DNA of 64,000 bases, from positions 34,671,083-34,735,082 of the forward strand of contig CM077115.1 of the NCBI GenBank assembly GCA_039619475.1. Reading direction: 5' to 3'. This DNA is from Icerya purchasi (lineage: Eukaryota > Arthropoda > Insecta > Hemiptera > Monophlebidae). Positions within the stretch are counted from its first letter, which is position 1. Every line of letters starts with the position of its first letter. The notes beneath the pieces were generated by a model. The model saw only the letters and a list, made by a program, of their open reading frames with translations. It ran no database searches and was not told the DNA's origin. Shown piece by piece: positions 22,625 through 34,134 of this stretch. Made by a program: the position numbers and the translations under genes.

Positions 22625-24497
22625 ATATATAAAATATTAATGGTTGATCCGCCTACTGTTAATACTCGCTGAGATATGCGATGACTTTTTTTTTTTTTTT
22701 ACAGCTCTTTATTAAACGGAATTCAAAAAGGGAAAAAAACCGTCCAATCGTTCTTAAACCGTTATAACATTTTTTTAATTCAAAAAAAAAACACAAAAAA
22801 AAAAACAAATCTATCGAGAAGAAATGGAGGTCGAAATTATTAACAAAAAAGAATCTTGGTAATTTTAAAATCATTTGTTCGAAAAAGAATAACTAGCGAA
22901 GAAAAAGAGTGAATATTTATGAACGAACGAAACCGATCGAATTATACACTTTTTCATCGGCTACACAAGACTTTTTTGTATTCTTTTTTTATCTTTTATA
23001 CGAGTTACCCGAATTTATGTATATATGAATAGATTTCATGGATGATAACGATTATAATTAGAAGTTTCTACTCTCACACACGAATATGCAATTTTATCAG
23101 TTCCAATTCTGGAACTCTCGGATTAACCTACAGAGACGTCGCACAACTGACTAGGACACATCAGCGTATTTTTACTTCCGGGTGAATCCAGCTCGTTCCA
23201 TTTCATTCCGTTTCGGTTTACTCGCTTCGTAAAACTTATTACCGAAAACAACAAGAGACTCGCAGCGAAAAGATCACTTGACTCGAATAAATCAGCAACT
23301 GGCCGCTTCTTTCGACCGATAAAACTGCGCCGTATACACGGAAATACTTTCACCTTGACTTGCATTATTTGTAGACAATTCCGTGGGCAAAAAATAATAA
23401 ACCGGCTTATGTCTGGACGAGACAGGGCTACAACCATGAAATCAGAATACACGAGACGACATTATAATCAAAGAATCAGCACCATTAACTGCCGTTTGTC
23501 GGTCAAACTTCGCCTACCATGTTGCCAAATTGAAAATATCCGTCGATATCAAAAAAATAAAAAAAATAAAGAGAAAACAAACATTAGCTAAATCAAACTC
23601 TCGTTAATATTAAATCTGGTAGGTAATGGTCGGTTTATTTTTTTTTTTTTTTTTAAGATACCTTAACTCCATTGGCCCTAATTCATGGAAAAATAATTTC
23701 CAGACCGTCTGAATTATTATAATGCTCCCGCCGCTACAAGCCGATTCGGATGAAAATACAAACTAGCTCCGATGATCTTTTAGCTGTCCTATCGCTTCTT
23801 CGTTAAACACTTTCCGCTCATTCTTGTACCTTTCGATTTCCGAAAATTCTCACGCCTAGAAAATATCTTATCCGCCATTTCTCTTTTAGCTAATTTTTAA
23901 ACAATCTCGCTTACTTTTCTTCAACTTTATTTCATCTTCACTTTCACAAAATTTCTTTTTTAAGCATATAGTGCCGTTGTAACCGATTTCACTGACCATC
24001 CGGCAATGCTCAAACCCCTCTATTCTTCCGGATCTTAAAGGAATCTGTTCTGCAATGACCATCCTCTCTCACTATGATCTATCCAGCCTTTTGTGTTGCT
24101 TTTCATTGCTCTAGTCACCTTTCGTGCGAGTTTCGTCGACATTCCTGACTTTATAATCTTTCCTTCTCATTTTTCCGACATTACTATTATTACGATTTCT
24201 TCTGTATACTTCTCTTTTCACTCTACCCGTATATTTGCTATCAGTTCGTCGTGACTAATAAGGTGCATCGGAGGCAACACGTTTCCCTTTATAGGAAATA
24301 AAAAAAAAAAAAAAAAAAAAGTTCTACAATCACTTTGGCTTTACGAAAAAAATTGTTTCTATACGTTGCTGTCCGATATTTACACTGTCCAACCGAATCT
24401 AATCTTTGATTTTTCTTTTTGCCATAACCCTCTTCTTACTTACACCGTATTCGTCTACGTCTTTCACGGTGGCCACTGGAATATACTTCTTAAGTTC

Positions 24498-24752
24498 CCG
24501 GTGTTCCTATTGCTCCCGATTTTCTGATTACGAAAATTGTACAAAAAGAAAAATGGAATTTTTTTGTCGCTATTGGTAATAACCGACACCGTCGCAGAAA
24601 ATTTTATACGAATAAAACGAAACTTTGTAATTTATTTTAAAAAAAAAAAATCATTCATATTTCAATGATTTTTTGCTTATTAAAAATATCGTTTTCGACT
24701 ATTTTTACTTTTTTCCCGGTTTTACATCAAAATTCCCGGTTGGGTGACCACA
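24498..24752 (+). repeat. CCCGG-rich interspersed repeat, copy 1
   Basis: Shares with 37230-37603 and 40628-40874 the order: CCCGATTTYCTGATTAC, AATTGTACAAAAAGAA, TGGAATTTTTTTGT, an AT-rich middle, TTTTCCCGGTTTTACA and a terminal TTCCCGGTTGGGTGRCCA. The outer end, read inward as CAGTGTGGTCACCCAACCGG, resembles a hAT-type terminus, but I could not find a matching duplication. It is non-coding, probably a non-autonomous DNA transposon. Confidence 0.6.
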
Positions 24753-26939
24753 CTGTTTTTACGATTTTCTTCTGTTTTCGCTTCTTCTTGGTTTCCTCTC
24801 TTACGCACTCTTCTATCTAATGATTCTCGCTAATTGCGTACTCTTTGAATGTTCCTCCTCTCCGACGATCGAACGTTTACGAATTCTCATTTACTGAAAA
24901 ACCGTATACGTTCGTAATTCCTTATTGCGTCTCTTACACGTCTTTTCCTTTTCTATGCGCACATTGTTCCGTCTACAGTATGATCGATTTATATTAACAA
25001 CATCCGATGACGTCGAATTAAAATCCGATTTTTCTGAGCGGAGAGTTGACGACCCCTTCGAATGTCTATACGTGTGTATATATAAAAATGTGTACGTCCG
25101 CACTGTCGAATGACCCCCCCCCCACTTTCTCGATCAGTTTTTTATGAAAAAAATAAAAACTGACCTCAAACGAGATTTTTAACGTTTCGGATGGCGCTTA
25201 GAAACTTTGCGACGATAATTTTAATTATTTACACCTCCACTTTTCTAACTGCACAACGACAAAGTGGATTCCTTCGATACGGGTGTACGTATATATATAT
25301 ATATATGTATATGTATACATGTTAAAAAAAAAAGAGAGATACCAGGAGGAGTAACACGTTCAATCCGGAATAAAACGTTTAATCGTTCTCAACATTCTCA
25401 TAACGCGTCGTTAAACAGGCAACGTATGCACAGACACACAGCGCGTTTTAAAGAACCGAGTTTTAAACTTGGCCACCGCGAAACCAACCAACTCGGCTCG
25501 TTAAAACACGGCAAAAGAAGAAAATAAAGTTGCGCGCGCAACACAGAAAACACTGAAAAAAAAGGAAACAAGACGATAAAAGACAGTTTTTCAACTGTGG
25601 CATGGCGACAGTTATTTCAGCGGGGATATACGAATGGCGAAATAATTACACGCATATAACGGTATTTTCAGTGTAAGTTAACAAACTCCATATTTCGCTT
25701 CCTACCGGCTCCGTTTCCGTCCAACCTCGTTTAAAAACTGAGCTTTTACGAAAATCGCAATTACCGCAGAGAACTACAAAAAACAGTGGGTTGTTGGCCC
25801 ATCCTTTCGATTAGACTTTAAGCGGTCTCAATCATTTCGGCGTCTGGAAGTTAATCGGTTTATTTTTTAATTTTTCATTTCCGATAATAAAATCGCTCTC
25901 GATAATGTCGTTACTTTGTTATCCTTACTGCGTAAGATTGTATTTTACTGTTCTCTTTTTCTTTTTTCTTTTTTTTCTATAAACAGAGCACGCCATTCAA
26001 AATGAATAACAATCGGAAAAAGAAAAGAAAAAGGAAATAATTGAAGCCCTTTTCAGAAAACTCGATTTATTTAAAGAGGCAAAATACGCGGAAAAATCAA
26101 CAAACACTAAAAGCCATGTTGCCAAATTTATATTGTTTACACTGTGAGTACTTCTGGTACAGATAGTCAACTAGTAATTTTAATCGGCCTTCAATAGTTA
26201 ACGTACAAACGCGCTCATCCCGCCACTGCAGATATAACATAATAATTACAAAATTTTGCGGAACCATAGTTAATTATTTGCGACCTCAGTTTTTAGGTAT
26301 AATTCAATTTTAATCAAATTTTGCCAAAACATCTAGCTCGTCCATCGTAATCGTATGAGATTTTAACAACACCTTTTCAGTCTATCCAACTTCATATTTC
26401 GGATAAACGCGAGAGTTCATATCACTTTGTATTTTTTCCCCACACGGCATTTTCATTGTTCGCCTTTTATAACGCTACTTTAACCGGGGATTGTTTTCTA
26501 ACACTACACACCTGCCGAATTTTAAAACTGATTTAACAACATATGTACACCTACTTTAATTGTTTTTCTCCGACATTACACATATATCAATCGTTTCCGA
26601 ACGCACAGTATTAAATTTTATTCACTGTCCTCCTGAAGGCGTATCATTACGGTGAACAGTGTGGCGCCGCAAAATTATTTCGTAATCACCGCCGCGATTC
26701 TATATTCTAAAACTGTCGGAAATAATATGTTGTACTTATTCTTCACTCGCTAGGCTAACTAATTACACGGTAGTAATACTTTTAAGTAGGTAAATACCCC
26801 CCCCCCCCGTTGCCGAGTGTCCTTCTCTGGGGGGGTTAAAGACGGTTTAGAAACACATGTATCATCAAAATGGATTGAAAATTGAAATGATTTCATCAGC
26901 GGCGGTTCGTAAAAGAAATAGTAGGCGTATTAATGCTTC

Positions 26940-27775
26940 GTATTACATCTCTAATCTCCGATATGCGGATGACACCACACTAGTAGCAAAAAACCGGGAG
27001 GAAATGTGTCATATATTCTGGATCGACTGGTAAAAATCAGTGCAGAAAATGGCCCCCAAGTTAACAAAGCCAAAACCAAAATAATGATCGTCGACCGTCT
27101 AGAGAACAACCGCCCAACAATACGTGAAATTGAGGGTATTGAAGTAGTAAGCCGCTTTACATATTTAGGCTCTATAGTGGAAAACAGCGGTGGATGTAAA
27201 AATGAGATAAGCCACAGAGCACAGATTACACGCAGCGCAATGAGCCGTTTAAAAGGAATTTGGGCCGACTCCGCTGTTAGTAAAGGTGTAAAGATTCGGC
27301 TAGTGAACTCCCCCTCGTGTTCCCAGTATTTTTATATGGTGCGGAGACCTAGTCGATGACCAGCGCAGACAAAAAACGTATAGACGCACTGGAAATGTGG
27401 TGCTGGAGGCGTATGCTGCGTGTCCCATGGACAGCCCGGAGAACCAATGTCTCCATACTAAATGAGATTGGTAATACCCGAAGAGGCTATGGTGCTCTAC
27501 AGGATACTGCAGTATTTTAGTCGTGTGATCAGAGCGGACAATTTGGAAACGATGCTCATCCAAGGAAAGTTCAACGGAAGAAGAAGTCGAGGTCGCGCGC
27601 CGACTAGATGGTCGGACACGGGGTGCAAAGCTGCCGGTCGTACCTTTCAGGATTGTGTACACATCGCAAGGGGGATCGGAATTGTTGGCGCAGTCTGATC
27701 AACCGGCTAGCAGATCACGGTCACGATAAGACATGGGGTGAGACGATTCGATAATAATAATATTCGACAGAAACG
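26940..27775 (+). pseudogene. RTE-like LINE fragment, RT C-terminal half, broken
   Basis: Reading frames on the plus strand follow an RTE-like protein in order. LRYADDTTLVAKN carries the YADD catalytic box (about 26959-26995). A one-base frameshift near 27005 follows, then ILDRLVKISAENG and RFTYLGSIVENSGG. A second frameshift near 27300 follows, then VFPVFLYGAET with TAG where Trp is expected. After that come ALEMWCWRRMLRVPWTARR and a basic GRRSRGRAPTRW box. The tail is a short (ATA)n run at 27751-27765, again without poly(A). The WCWRRMLRVPWTARR block is very close to the BovB-type signature, so this is a different RTE subfamily from the copy at 15139-17308. The part N-terminal to YADD is missing. 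Confidence 0.85.
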
Positions 27776-29985
27776 TTACGAAATTATAATCGCCGCTATT
27801 TTTTAAAGAAAATTCGCCGCTGCACATTTTTGACTAATAAAAATCAATACGCAGGAAACGCAATTTTCGGTTCAAAAAAATAATAATTTAAAAAATTTTA
27901 AAACTTCTAAAAGTTTAATAATAATTTAATCACTTCCCTTTTTTTTTTTTTTTTTAACAGAGTAGGGTAATTATTTCTACTTGTTAGCAAAAACGCAAAA
28001 ACTGAAAATAAACCAAACCGCCCATGTAAATTTTATACACTACTTTCTAGAATTAATATTATGGAATCGCTATATGTTGTACACCAAACTTCCTCGGCGA
28101 TTTAGCTCTTGACATAGCACATAAAAAAATAGCGGCATTCGGAGAATTTAAAAAGAAAAAAGTTAATAACAGTTTCGATAACTTAAATTATACTTCATAT
28201 TCAGTACATATTGTAAACATTTTTTATTCTGTAGCATGAAACATTTAAAAATAGTCAACATGTTTACGGTTGCGCCTTTCAAAAGCCTACACGCATTAGT
28301 GTAAAAGCCTGTTTTTTAAATTGTCGACGAAACGACTGAAGCAGTATCATTCGCACCCAGTATTTGAATTTTCTTCAAAATAAAACAGATAACTCTCACT
28401 GGTTAATCGAAATAAATTACATACACGGATTGTATAATTTGTAATAGTCAATTGAAGTGACGTTACTTTATGTTTCCTAAATGTTCAGCGTTGACACAGA
28501 AATGTGTTATGGTGAACTGCTAAATTCAGAACGTCTTGCAAACAAAATTGTCAGACGTCCAACAGAGGTGTTCTTCAGGGGTCGATCCCCTTCGCGGATT
28601 TCGGAATCGGCACCAAATTCAGATTACAGTAATAATTAGGAACAATTATTCATTGGGTAGAACAATACACAATCAGTCATTTCTTCTATAAGCCAAGAAC
28701 CGGAAACATAAACGATATTCAATGAGGTTTTTCGTTATTTCTGCAATTTGAATTTGGAGTACCGAAACTCTAATTAAGGTATTAAAGTTGTTTGAGAATT
28801 ATTTATATTTTACTTTAAAATGTTCTTATCGAAAATAATTTTATTTTTTATTGCATTTCTGTTCAATTTTTAAAGTAAATCTCGAAGCGGATACTTTTTT
28901 ATTCAAAAAAATTTATGTCATCTTTCAGTTTTTCGCGTAAATATTTTCGAGTGATAATATAGATAGACGAACCCCATGAGAGATGCTACAACACTTCCGA
29001 TACTCCAGAAAGAACCGTGTATTGATTAAAGAGTATATTATATAATGTAAATTTCGTCAGTATTAAGCTCGTAAATCGCGCTTTATTTCCAATTCATCTT
29101 TATTTGAACTAGTACATTTATAGAACTAACGTTGTAACACTTTAGGTCGTTCATCAGCTATTTAATTTTAAAATTTCGAGTTATCATATTTTCCGTATAT
29201 ATTCTAGTAATAAAATTTTTTAGCTAATTCTTGTCTAGATTAAGCAAGGAAAGTAAATCTTTAAGGGGTCTCTTCCACCTTTTTTAACGTTCATTTTAAT
29301 TACTCTATGATCCGTCAGTACTCACCGATAATTACCGATGTACTTACATAGGACCGCCTCACTGACCGATACAGTTTCTGATAAACAAAGGCGCAGTAAG
29401 TTTACATATACATGAGCCGATAAATGACGCTACGGTGATTTCAAATTCGTTTTCTTTATTCGAATCTATATTTATCCGTGATAATTAACATTGACATTTT
29501 AATTTTTTGTCTTACTAAAAATCAGTCTGTCACGTTAGAATTATATCGCACCGGGCCGACGAAAATCTTGATAATTCAAATGATCCACTATTATCACCAC
29601 CATCATCTACATCATTACCAACAGGTAACAACAATATGGTACCTGCATCGACTACCGGGGTATACGTAATATGTTATCACAAACTAACGACGCGATATAA
29701 ACTCTAATACTAACTCCACTCCGATATAAATTCTTTTCTGTCGCTTACTAACAACACACAACGTGTAAGCTAATACGGTTAAACAAAGAATAATGCCGAT
29801 CAAAGATTTTAAACATCCGCCAGAATTCGAAGGAATCATATTCAATCATTACGATGACTCAAAAATAAAAGACAACTCAATGTCACTTGAAAGATCTGAT
29901 CGAAAAACTGAAAAGGTAATCTCCGACTTAAGCATTCTGTGACACCTTAAAATTCAAATACAAAAAGTATCCGCTGCTGACTACT

Positions 29986-30017
<32 letters not shown>

Positions 30018-30284
30018 GAGCTCGTCAACCAAGCACCTCACTCAGAAACAATTATAAATGACAGATTATAAGATATCGATAACAGGAAGGTAACAATGGA
30101 AGGGATAATAAGTGTAAAAGGAAAAGACAGGATGATGATATAACGGGCACACGTGGCCTATTTTTCGTTACTGCTGAAAAAGCGATGCTGCGTAGGTCAA
30201 TTACAAAACCACCTTGGCCTTTGCGGTCACCTTCCTTCACTTCTACAAAAGGTTTCTTAAGTAATCGTTTCATTGCTGTCAAGG
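27776..30284. other. AT-rich stretch without a recognisable gene
   Basis: There is no supported coding region. A poly(T) run lies at about 29986-30014. A possible seven-residue match to an RT motif near 28560 was judged too short to call. Confidence 0.5.
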
Positions 30285-30655
30285 TTAGTAGCGTTTTATC
30301 AGCGCTTTGCGCAGTCCAAAAGGGAGTACGGTACAATGCTAAAACCATTTTTCGTCTCACAATAAATAACATTGTGTTACAAATTTTCCAATTAACACAG
30401 CTATTATTTGCTGATGACTACAGTATTATAAACCAAAGGGCACATAAACTACTATAAGAAACCCTAAACCAGCTTGGCCTTAATGGGCACATAATCTTGG
30501 ATTCCATTTTTCTATTACAAAAACACGCATTTAGTAATTTTCCGGAAAAGAAAAATACAGCGTGTTCTCACTTTATAGTTTTGTGCAATACATTGAATTT
30601 CGTGAAAACAAGGTAAAACTTTGAAGTATATAATTGTATCAAATTAAAAATATAT
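30285..30655 (+). pseudogene. LINE reverse transcriptase fragment, heavily decayed
   Basis: One plus-strand frame reads QIFQLTQLLFADDYSIINQ (about 30377-30435), a typical FADD catalytic box of a LINE reverse transcriptase with its preceding strand. Past a stop it continues with ETLNQLGL and residues fitting the region before the conserved YLG motif. Upstream, KGVRYN sits where the GVRQG motif is expected. Several stops and a shortened palm show that the copy is old. It is cut at its 3' side by the MITE that starts at 30662. The clade is not resolved. Confidence 0.55.
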
Positions 30656-30661
30656 TAAATA

Positions 30662-30934
30662 CATGGCCGTCACGGGGAGAAGCTGCCCCCTGGAGCTTTG
30701 AAACTTTTTAGTCAACCGGCTATGATGGGACAATTTGGAAGACTTTTATAATAAAGTAGTAGAACAATTTGCCAGAAACCCACGAAAATTATGTTTTAAT
30801 TAAGATTTTATTCTTGTTTAATAAAATATTACGCCTTTACAACTTATAATTTTTGTTTTTCCTATAATTCATATCCTCCTTCTGTCACCCCCCCCCCCCC
30901 CCATCCACGGGCTCATCGGCTGGCGACGCCCTTG
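30662..30934 (-). mobile_element. hAT-like MITE, family A copy 1 (273 bp)
   Basis: On the minus strand it begins CAAGGGCGTCGCCAGCCGAT and ends GACGGCCATG, giving a short imperfect terminal inverted repeat (CAaGGgCGTC against CAtGGcCGTC). The flanks ATTAAATA (30654-30661) and ATTAAACA (30935-30942) form an 8-bp duplication with one mismatch. It is about the same length as, and clearly homologous to, the copy at 44640-44916 in the opposite orientation. A run of 14 C (30889-30902) lies inside. It encodes no protein and would rely on a hAT transposase from elsewhere. It interrupts the RT fragment at 30285-30655. Confidence 0.8.
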
Positions 30935-30994
30935 ATTAAACATATTGCGTTTTTAATGATTCTAATTGTCATTCTTACAGATTATAAATCGAAC

Positions 30995-31038
<44 letters not shown>
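30995..31038. repeat. (AAT)n microsatellite
   Basis: About 14 AAT units. Confidence 0.95.
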
Positions 31039-31041
<3 letters not shown>

Positions 31042-31499
31042 TAAAGACTAATAATTAAAATAAAAATAATAACATACCGTGTCTTCGGTCAATTCGTTTT
31101 TCCAGAATGAAGTATTTGAATCAGGAAATCTACAGGCTAAGAACGTCGATGAATCTGAAGTACCGATAAACGGCATGCAATATCGTTTTAAGTGTTAAAT
31201 TCCATTAATGAATTCGGCAATGTACATGTCTTTCGCCTAACAAAAAAGAAACAAAACATACATCAATCTTGTTAGGCAGAAAAAGAACGGCTATTACGGC
31301 AACCTAGACATACAGAACTATACAAGGTATGTTAAACAAATAACGGGAATTTATAAATATTGTGGACAGCATTCAATTTTTTTTTTTTTTACTGTTGCGT
31401 TGGTAAACACGCCTGATAAGTATCCTGTGTATGACGGTGGCCACATCAGATATTTAGACTGCTGTCATTACATGTGTTTTAATACGATCCTCGATTTCT

Positions 31500-31878
31500 G
31501 ACTTGTCAAAAAATGCATTAAACTTTGCTGAAAGAGGAGAGTGAAACGCAAAGATGTTTTTTAAATATTGCTTCTTTCGGCTAGTCTAAATAAAATAACT
31601 GTATACGAGTGGTGTGTGTTATAAACGTTTCCAAGATGAAATGAATGATGGACGCCTCAGCACACATCAACAACCGATGAAAATGTGGAAGAAAAAGGCG
31701 AAAGAACTGATTATGAAAGATCAACGGATCACACCATCAGAGAGGTAGCTAGGTCGCTGATGATGTTGGCATATCAATTGGCTCATGCTATGAAATTTTG
31801 ACGGATGTTTGGATATGAAACGTGTGGCAGCAAAATTTATTCTGAAATTGTTGGTTTCCGCAAAAACAGTGGAAATCG
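31500..31878 (+). pseudogene. Mariner transposase, N-terminal part
   Basis: In mariner transposases this part binds the inverted repeats through a paired helix-turn-helix. Pieces in alternating plus-strand frames match it in order: KITVYEW (about 31597-31617), HINNR/TDENVE, the KELIMKDQRIT block, TIREVA and finally MKRVAAKFI and LLVSAKTVEIE near 31817-31878. At least four frame changes and several stops are present. The frame resumes at 32669 after the inserted LINE fragment. Confidence 0.75.
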
Positions 31879-32662
31879 AGTTCTTTTTAGCTTTTTCTTT
31901 CTTTCCTCTCGGATAAATTTCTTTTAATAGCTGACTCTGAAGGTGCTTTACAGACGATTTCTTCTCCCTTACCGTTTCCCTCTTTTGAACTTTTCGTGCT
32001 TCTCATTCGCAATCTAATACACGAATTATTCCTGTTCCGTTCTATCCAAACAGATCTATTCTGATTTCCTAGTCATGCTGGAATTTAATGAGGTGGCTCT
32101 GATTCTTTGGCTCACTTAGGGGCTTCCAATGGACACGCTCTTCATAAATTTCCTACTCACAATATTAATCATATTTCCAAACAGTCCAATATTTTCCCTT
32201 TTCTCCAATCCGAATTCTTTTTATCTTTCCGTCCCGCCTTTACCTTCTCTCACCAGTTAATTTGACAAGTTTCCTCTTCTTTGTCGTCCCCTGATCACTG
32301 TGCCATAGGTCGTCTTTTTCGATCATAGCTTTTTCCCTTTGTCACTTTTTCGTTTTTCCCTCGTCTCTTCCCCGCGCTGATTCCTTTTTTCTGTGTGATG
32401 TCAATCACGTTTTCTTCAAATGTTCCTCACCCTTTCTCAGAACGTTCTCTCTTCTATTCTCAGCTTTTCGGTCTTCCTACTCCATACAATGACTCTATGT
32501 TCTCTCATTTCCTTCCTTGTCAGTTGATCCTATTCTAGCTTCTTTCATTCATCCTATCTCGCACCAGATTAAAATCTGATACGTTACGCTACTTTTTAGC
32601 TATTATTTAGATTTCTTGGTTGACTGGGCTATAGCTCTTCGTTAATGCACCTCCCCTCCCCC
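31879..32662 (+). mobile_element. LINE 3' fragment with RNase H, nested in mariner
   Basis: A 784-bp insertion bounded by AAATCG at 31873-31878 and 32663-32668; removing it and one AAATCG restores the mariner frame VEIA. The inside is plus-strand LINE sequence: ADSEGALQTIS (RNase H, catalytic Asp region, about 31930), then PSHAGI and DSLAHLGAS (the second half of RNase H, about 32067-32132). Downstream is a zinc-knuckle-like tail with CDVNHVFFKC near 32396. It belongs to the LINE lineages with a C-terminal RNase H (I/jockey/Loa group), is 5'-truncated inside RNase H, and ends in a C-rich stretch without poly(A). Confidence 0.8.
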
Positions 32663-32668
32663 AAATCG

Positions 32669-32910
32669 CTAAATAAAGTCAACAATGATACAAAAAACTA
32701 CTGAAACACGTTGTCATAACAGGTGACGAAGCATGAATTTATGACGTCGAAACTAAGGTTCAATCGTCCCAGTAGAGGTCTTCTGGATCCAGCAAAAACT
32801 CAGCAAGTCCGGTAGCATATGCTAAAGACGTAGTGCACCATGAGTTTTTACCAAAAGGTCAAACAAGATCAATAAGGAATACTACCTTCAAAGCCGTTTA
32901 AGCCAATTCA
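32669..32910 (+). pseudogene. Mariner transposase, catalytic part
   Basis: Starts with NNDTKKLLKHVVITGDEA, where TGDE contains the first catalytic Asp of the DD34D triad (about 32713-32740). It goes on with YDVETK, SSQ, VVHHEFLPKGQT (about 32838-32873) and NKEYYLQ. The segment that should carry the second Asp (HHDNAPAH) is absent or unrecognisable, so the enzyme is inactive. Stops replace Trp at two places (after GDEA and after SSQ). Confidence 0.8.
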
Positions 32911-33059
32911 ATTCTCTAAAATTGCGTACAGCATCGATATTACTATTTAAACATCAGCAACCGATTTTAATTTTAACCCTCGCAAAATTCATAGCCGCCG
33001 GCAACCGCAACAAAATTCTGTAACCCAGTTGTAAAGCCTTTTTTTTTTTTGATAGCATT

Positions 33060-34130
33060 TAGTTACCAAAAGTTATCCAAGCGATTTGAGGCATTGTTAG
33101 CTCTGGAGACCTTTACTAAAATAATCGAAAATCAATTAACGAAAACCTTCGATGAAAAGTCCGAACGCCTAATGAAAAATTACTATAGAAGAGGCGCTTG
33201 GTATTGATGAAGCTACAGTCCAAAGTACTTTTACATTTTTAAAAGCTATAAACCTATTCCCGAAGGTATGATTTTTGGCTTACTTATTGTCAAATTATTT
33301 GTAAATATTTTTTATTTTTTAGATTTCTAAAGTGTGTAAATCTGTATAAGATAGAACTTTTTGTTTAAGTGTTTTAAAATTATCTGTAATTATCTAAATT
33401 GTAATGTACAGCGGGCGCAAATGACCTAAAAATCGACCCCACTTTTAAATAAATATATAATTTGATTTAATTTGAATTTTCACCTTATCTCAAAACCGCT
33501 TTTTTAAACACGTTCACTGCAAACAAACTGCTCCCCGATGATTTTTAAGCTATCGTCGTTTCGACAATAACAAATGTCAAATTTTATAAAAGTAGTGTAA
33601 CGTTACATCTCGAGAGAGTGGTAGTTTGTAGTAACTTAAAAGACGATGCTCGTAACTTCTAAAAAGTGTGTGTGTGTATGTATGGTGGGAGGGGGGCAAA
33701 AGTGTAAAAGTTGAGAACCGTCAAAAGCAAATCCGAGCCAGGTACATTAATAGATAAAATAACTAGTAAAGTTGTGTGTACAGAAAGTATACGACAGGCA
33801 CAACCGTTAAAGCTCGACAGAATGTAAATGCGAAAAGCAACATTCGTTCGGACAGATGGAATTTCAATCTCGCTAAAAGACTGAAGTGGAAGCGGACTTC
33901 TACCGATTTAAACTGTGTAAATGTAACTCTAATGATTTGTTCGACCTCGTATAAATTAAGAAGCGATTCCTCGGTGTTATAGTATTAGTACCAAATTTAC
34001 TAAGAGTAAGAATCAAATGGCGAGATCTGTGGTTCTTATAAACATATCTATAAAGTTTCACTTAAAGAAAAACAAAAACAAATAAAAAATTAATGCATTT
34101 ATTTTATTAATGTTTTTCATTGATTGTTGG
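33060..34130. other. Stretch without a recognisable gene
   Basis: Possible eroded mariner C-terminus at 33060-33180, too weak to call. A TG-rich tract with a G run lies at 33667-33695. Nothing else is recognised. Confidence 0.45.
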
Positions 34131-34134
34131 ATTC

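Larger units (their letters stand above)
17320..26900. other. AT-rich stretch without a recognisable gene
   Basis: No host or element protein is recognised. It contains a 41-bp spaced repeat at 17983-18105, an A-box plus poly(A) unit at 18414-18439, a long poly(A) at about 20337-20363, (ATT)n/(ATTT)n at 20902-20942, a hairpin at 22566-22624 and one copy of a CCCGG-rich interspersed repeat at 24498-24752. The segment 23760-24470 is pyrimidine-rich on the plus strand, as the coding LINE at 15182-17308 also is, but I could not find protein motifs in it. Confidence 0.5.
31322..33050 (+). mobile_element. Mariner element, dead, split by a LINE fragment
   Basis: The 5' end follows a TA and starts with TACAAGGTATGTT, leading into a non-coding leader and then transposase-like sequence from about 31500. 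I did not find the matching right-hand inverted repeat, so the 3' boundary is approximate and the end may be lost. The transposase is broken by stops, frameshifts and a 784-bp insertion at 31879-32662. Without the insertion the copy would be about 0.95 kb, shorter than the usual 1.3 kb of mariners, in line with a missing C-terminus. Confidence 0.75.

Noticed and set aside
23760..24470. Pyrimidine-rich block that might be antisense LINE coding sequence
   Set aside because: Strand composition resembles the coding LINE, but translation gives many stops and no motif in order.
27300..27662. 120-codon minus-strand frame
   Set aside because: Antisense shadow of the RTE-like fragment.
28555..28600. 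Seven residues GVLQGSI like an RT box
   Set aside because: Only one short match, with no second RT motif in the correct place upstream or downstream.
30995..31038. Regular repeats as a possible CRISPR-like array
   Set aside because: Simple trinucleotide repeat without spacers in a eukaryotic context.
33060..33180. Possible C-terminal end of the mariner transposase
   Set aside because: A weak resemblance of a few residues only, and no right-hand inverted repeat beyond it.
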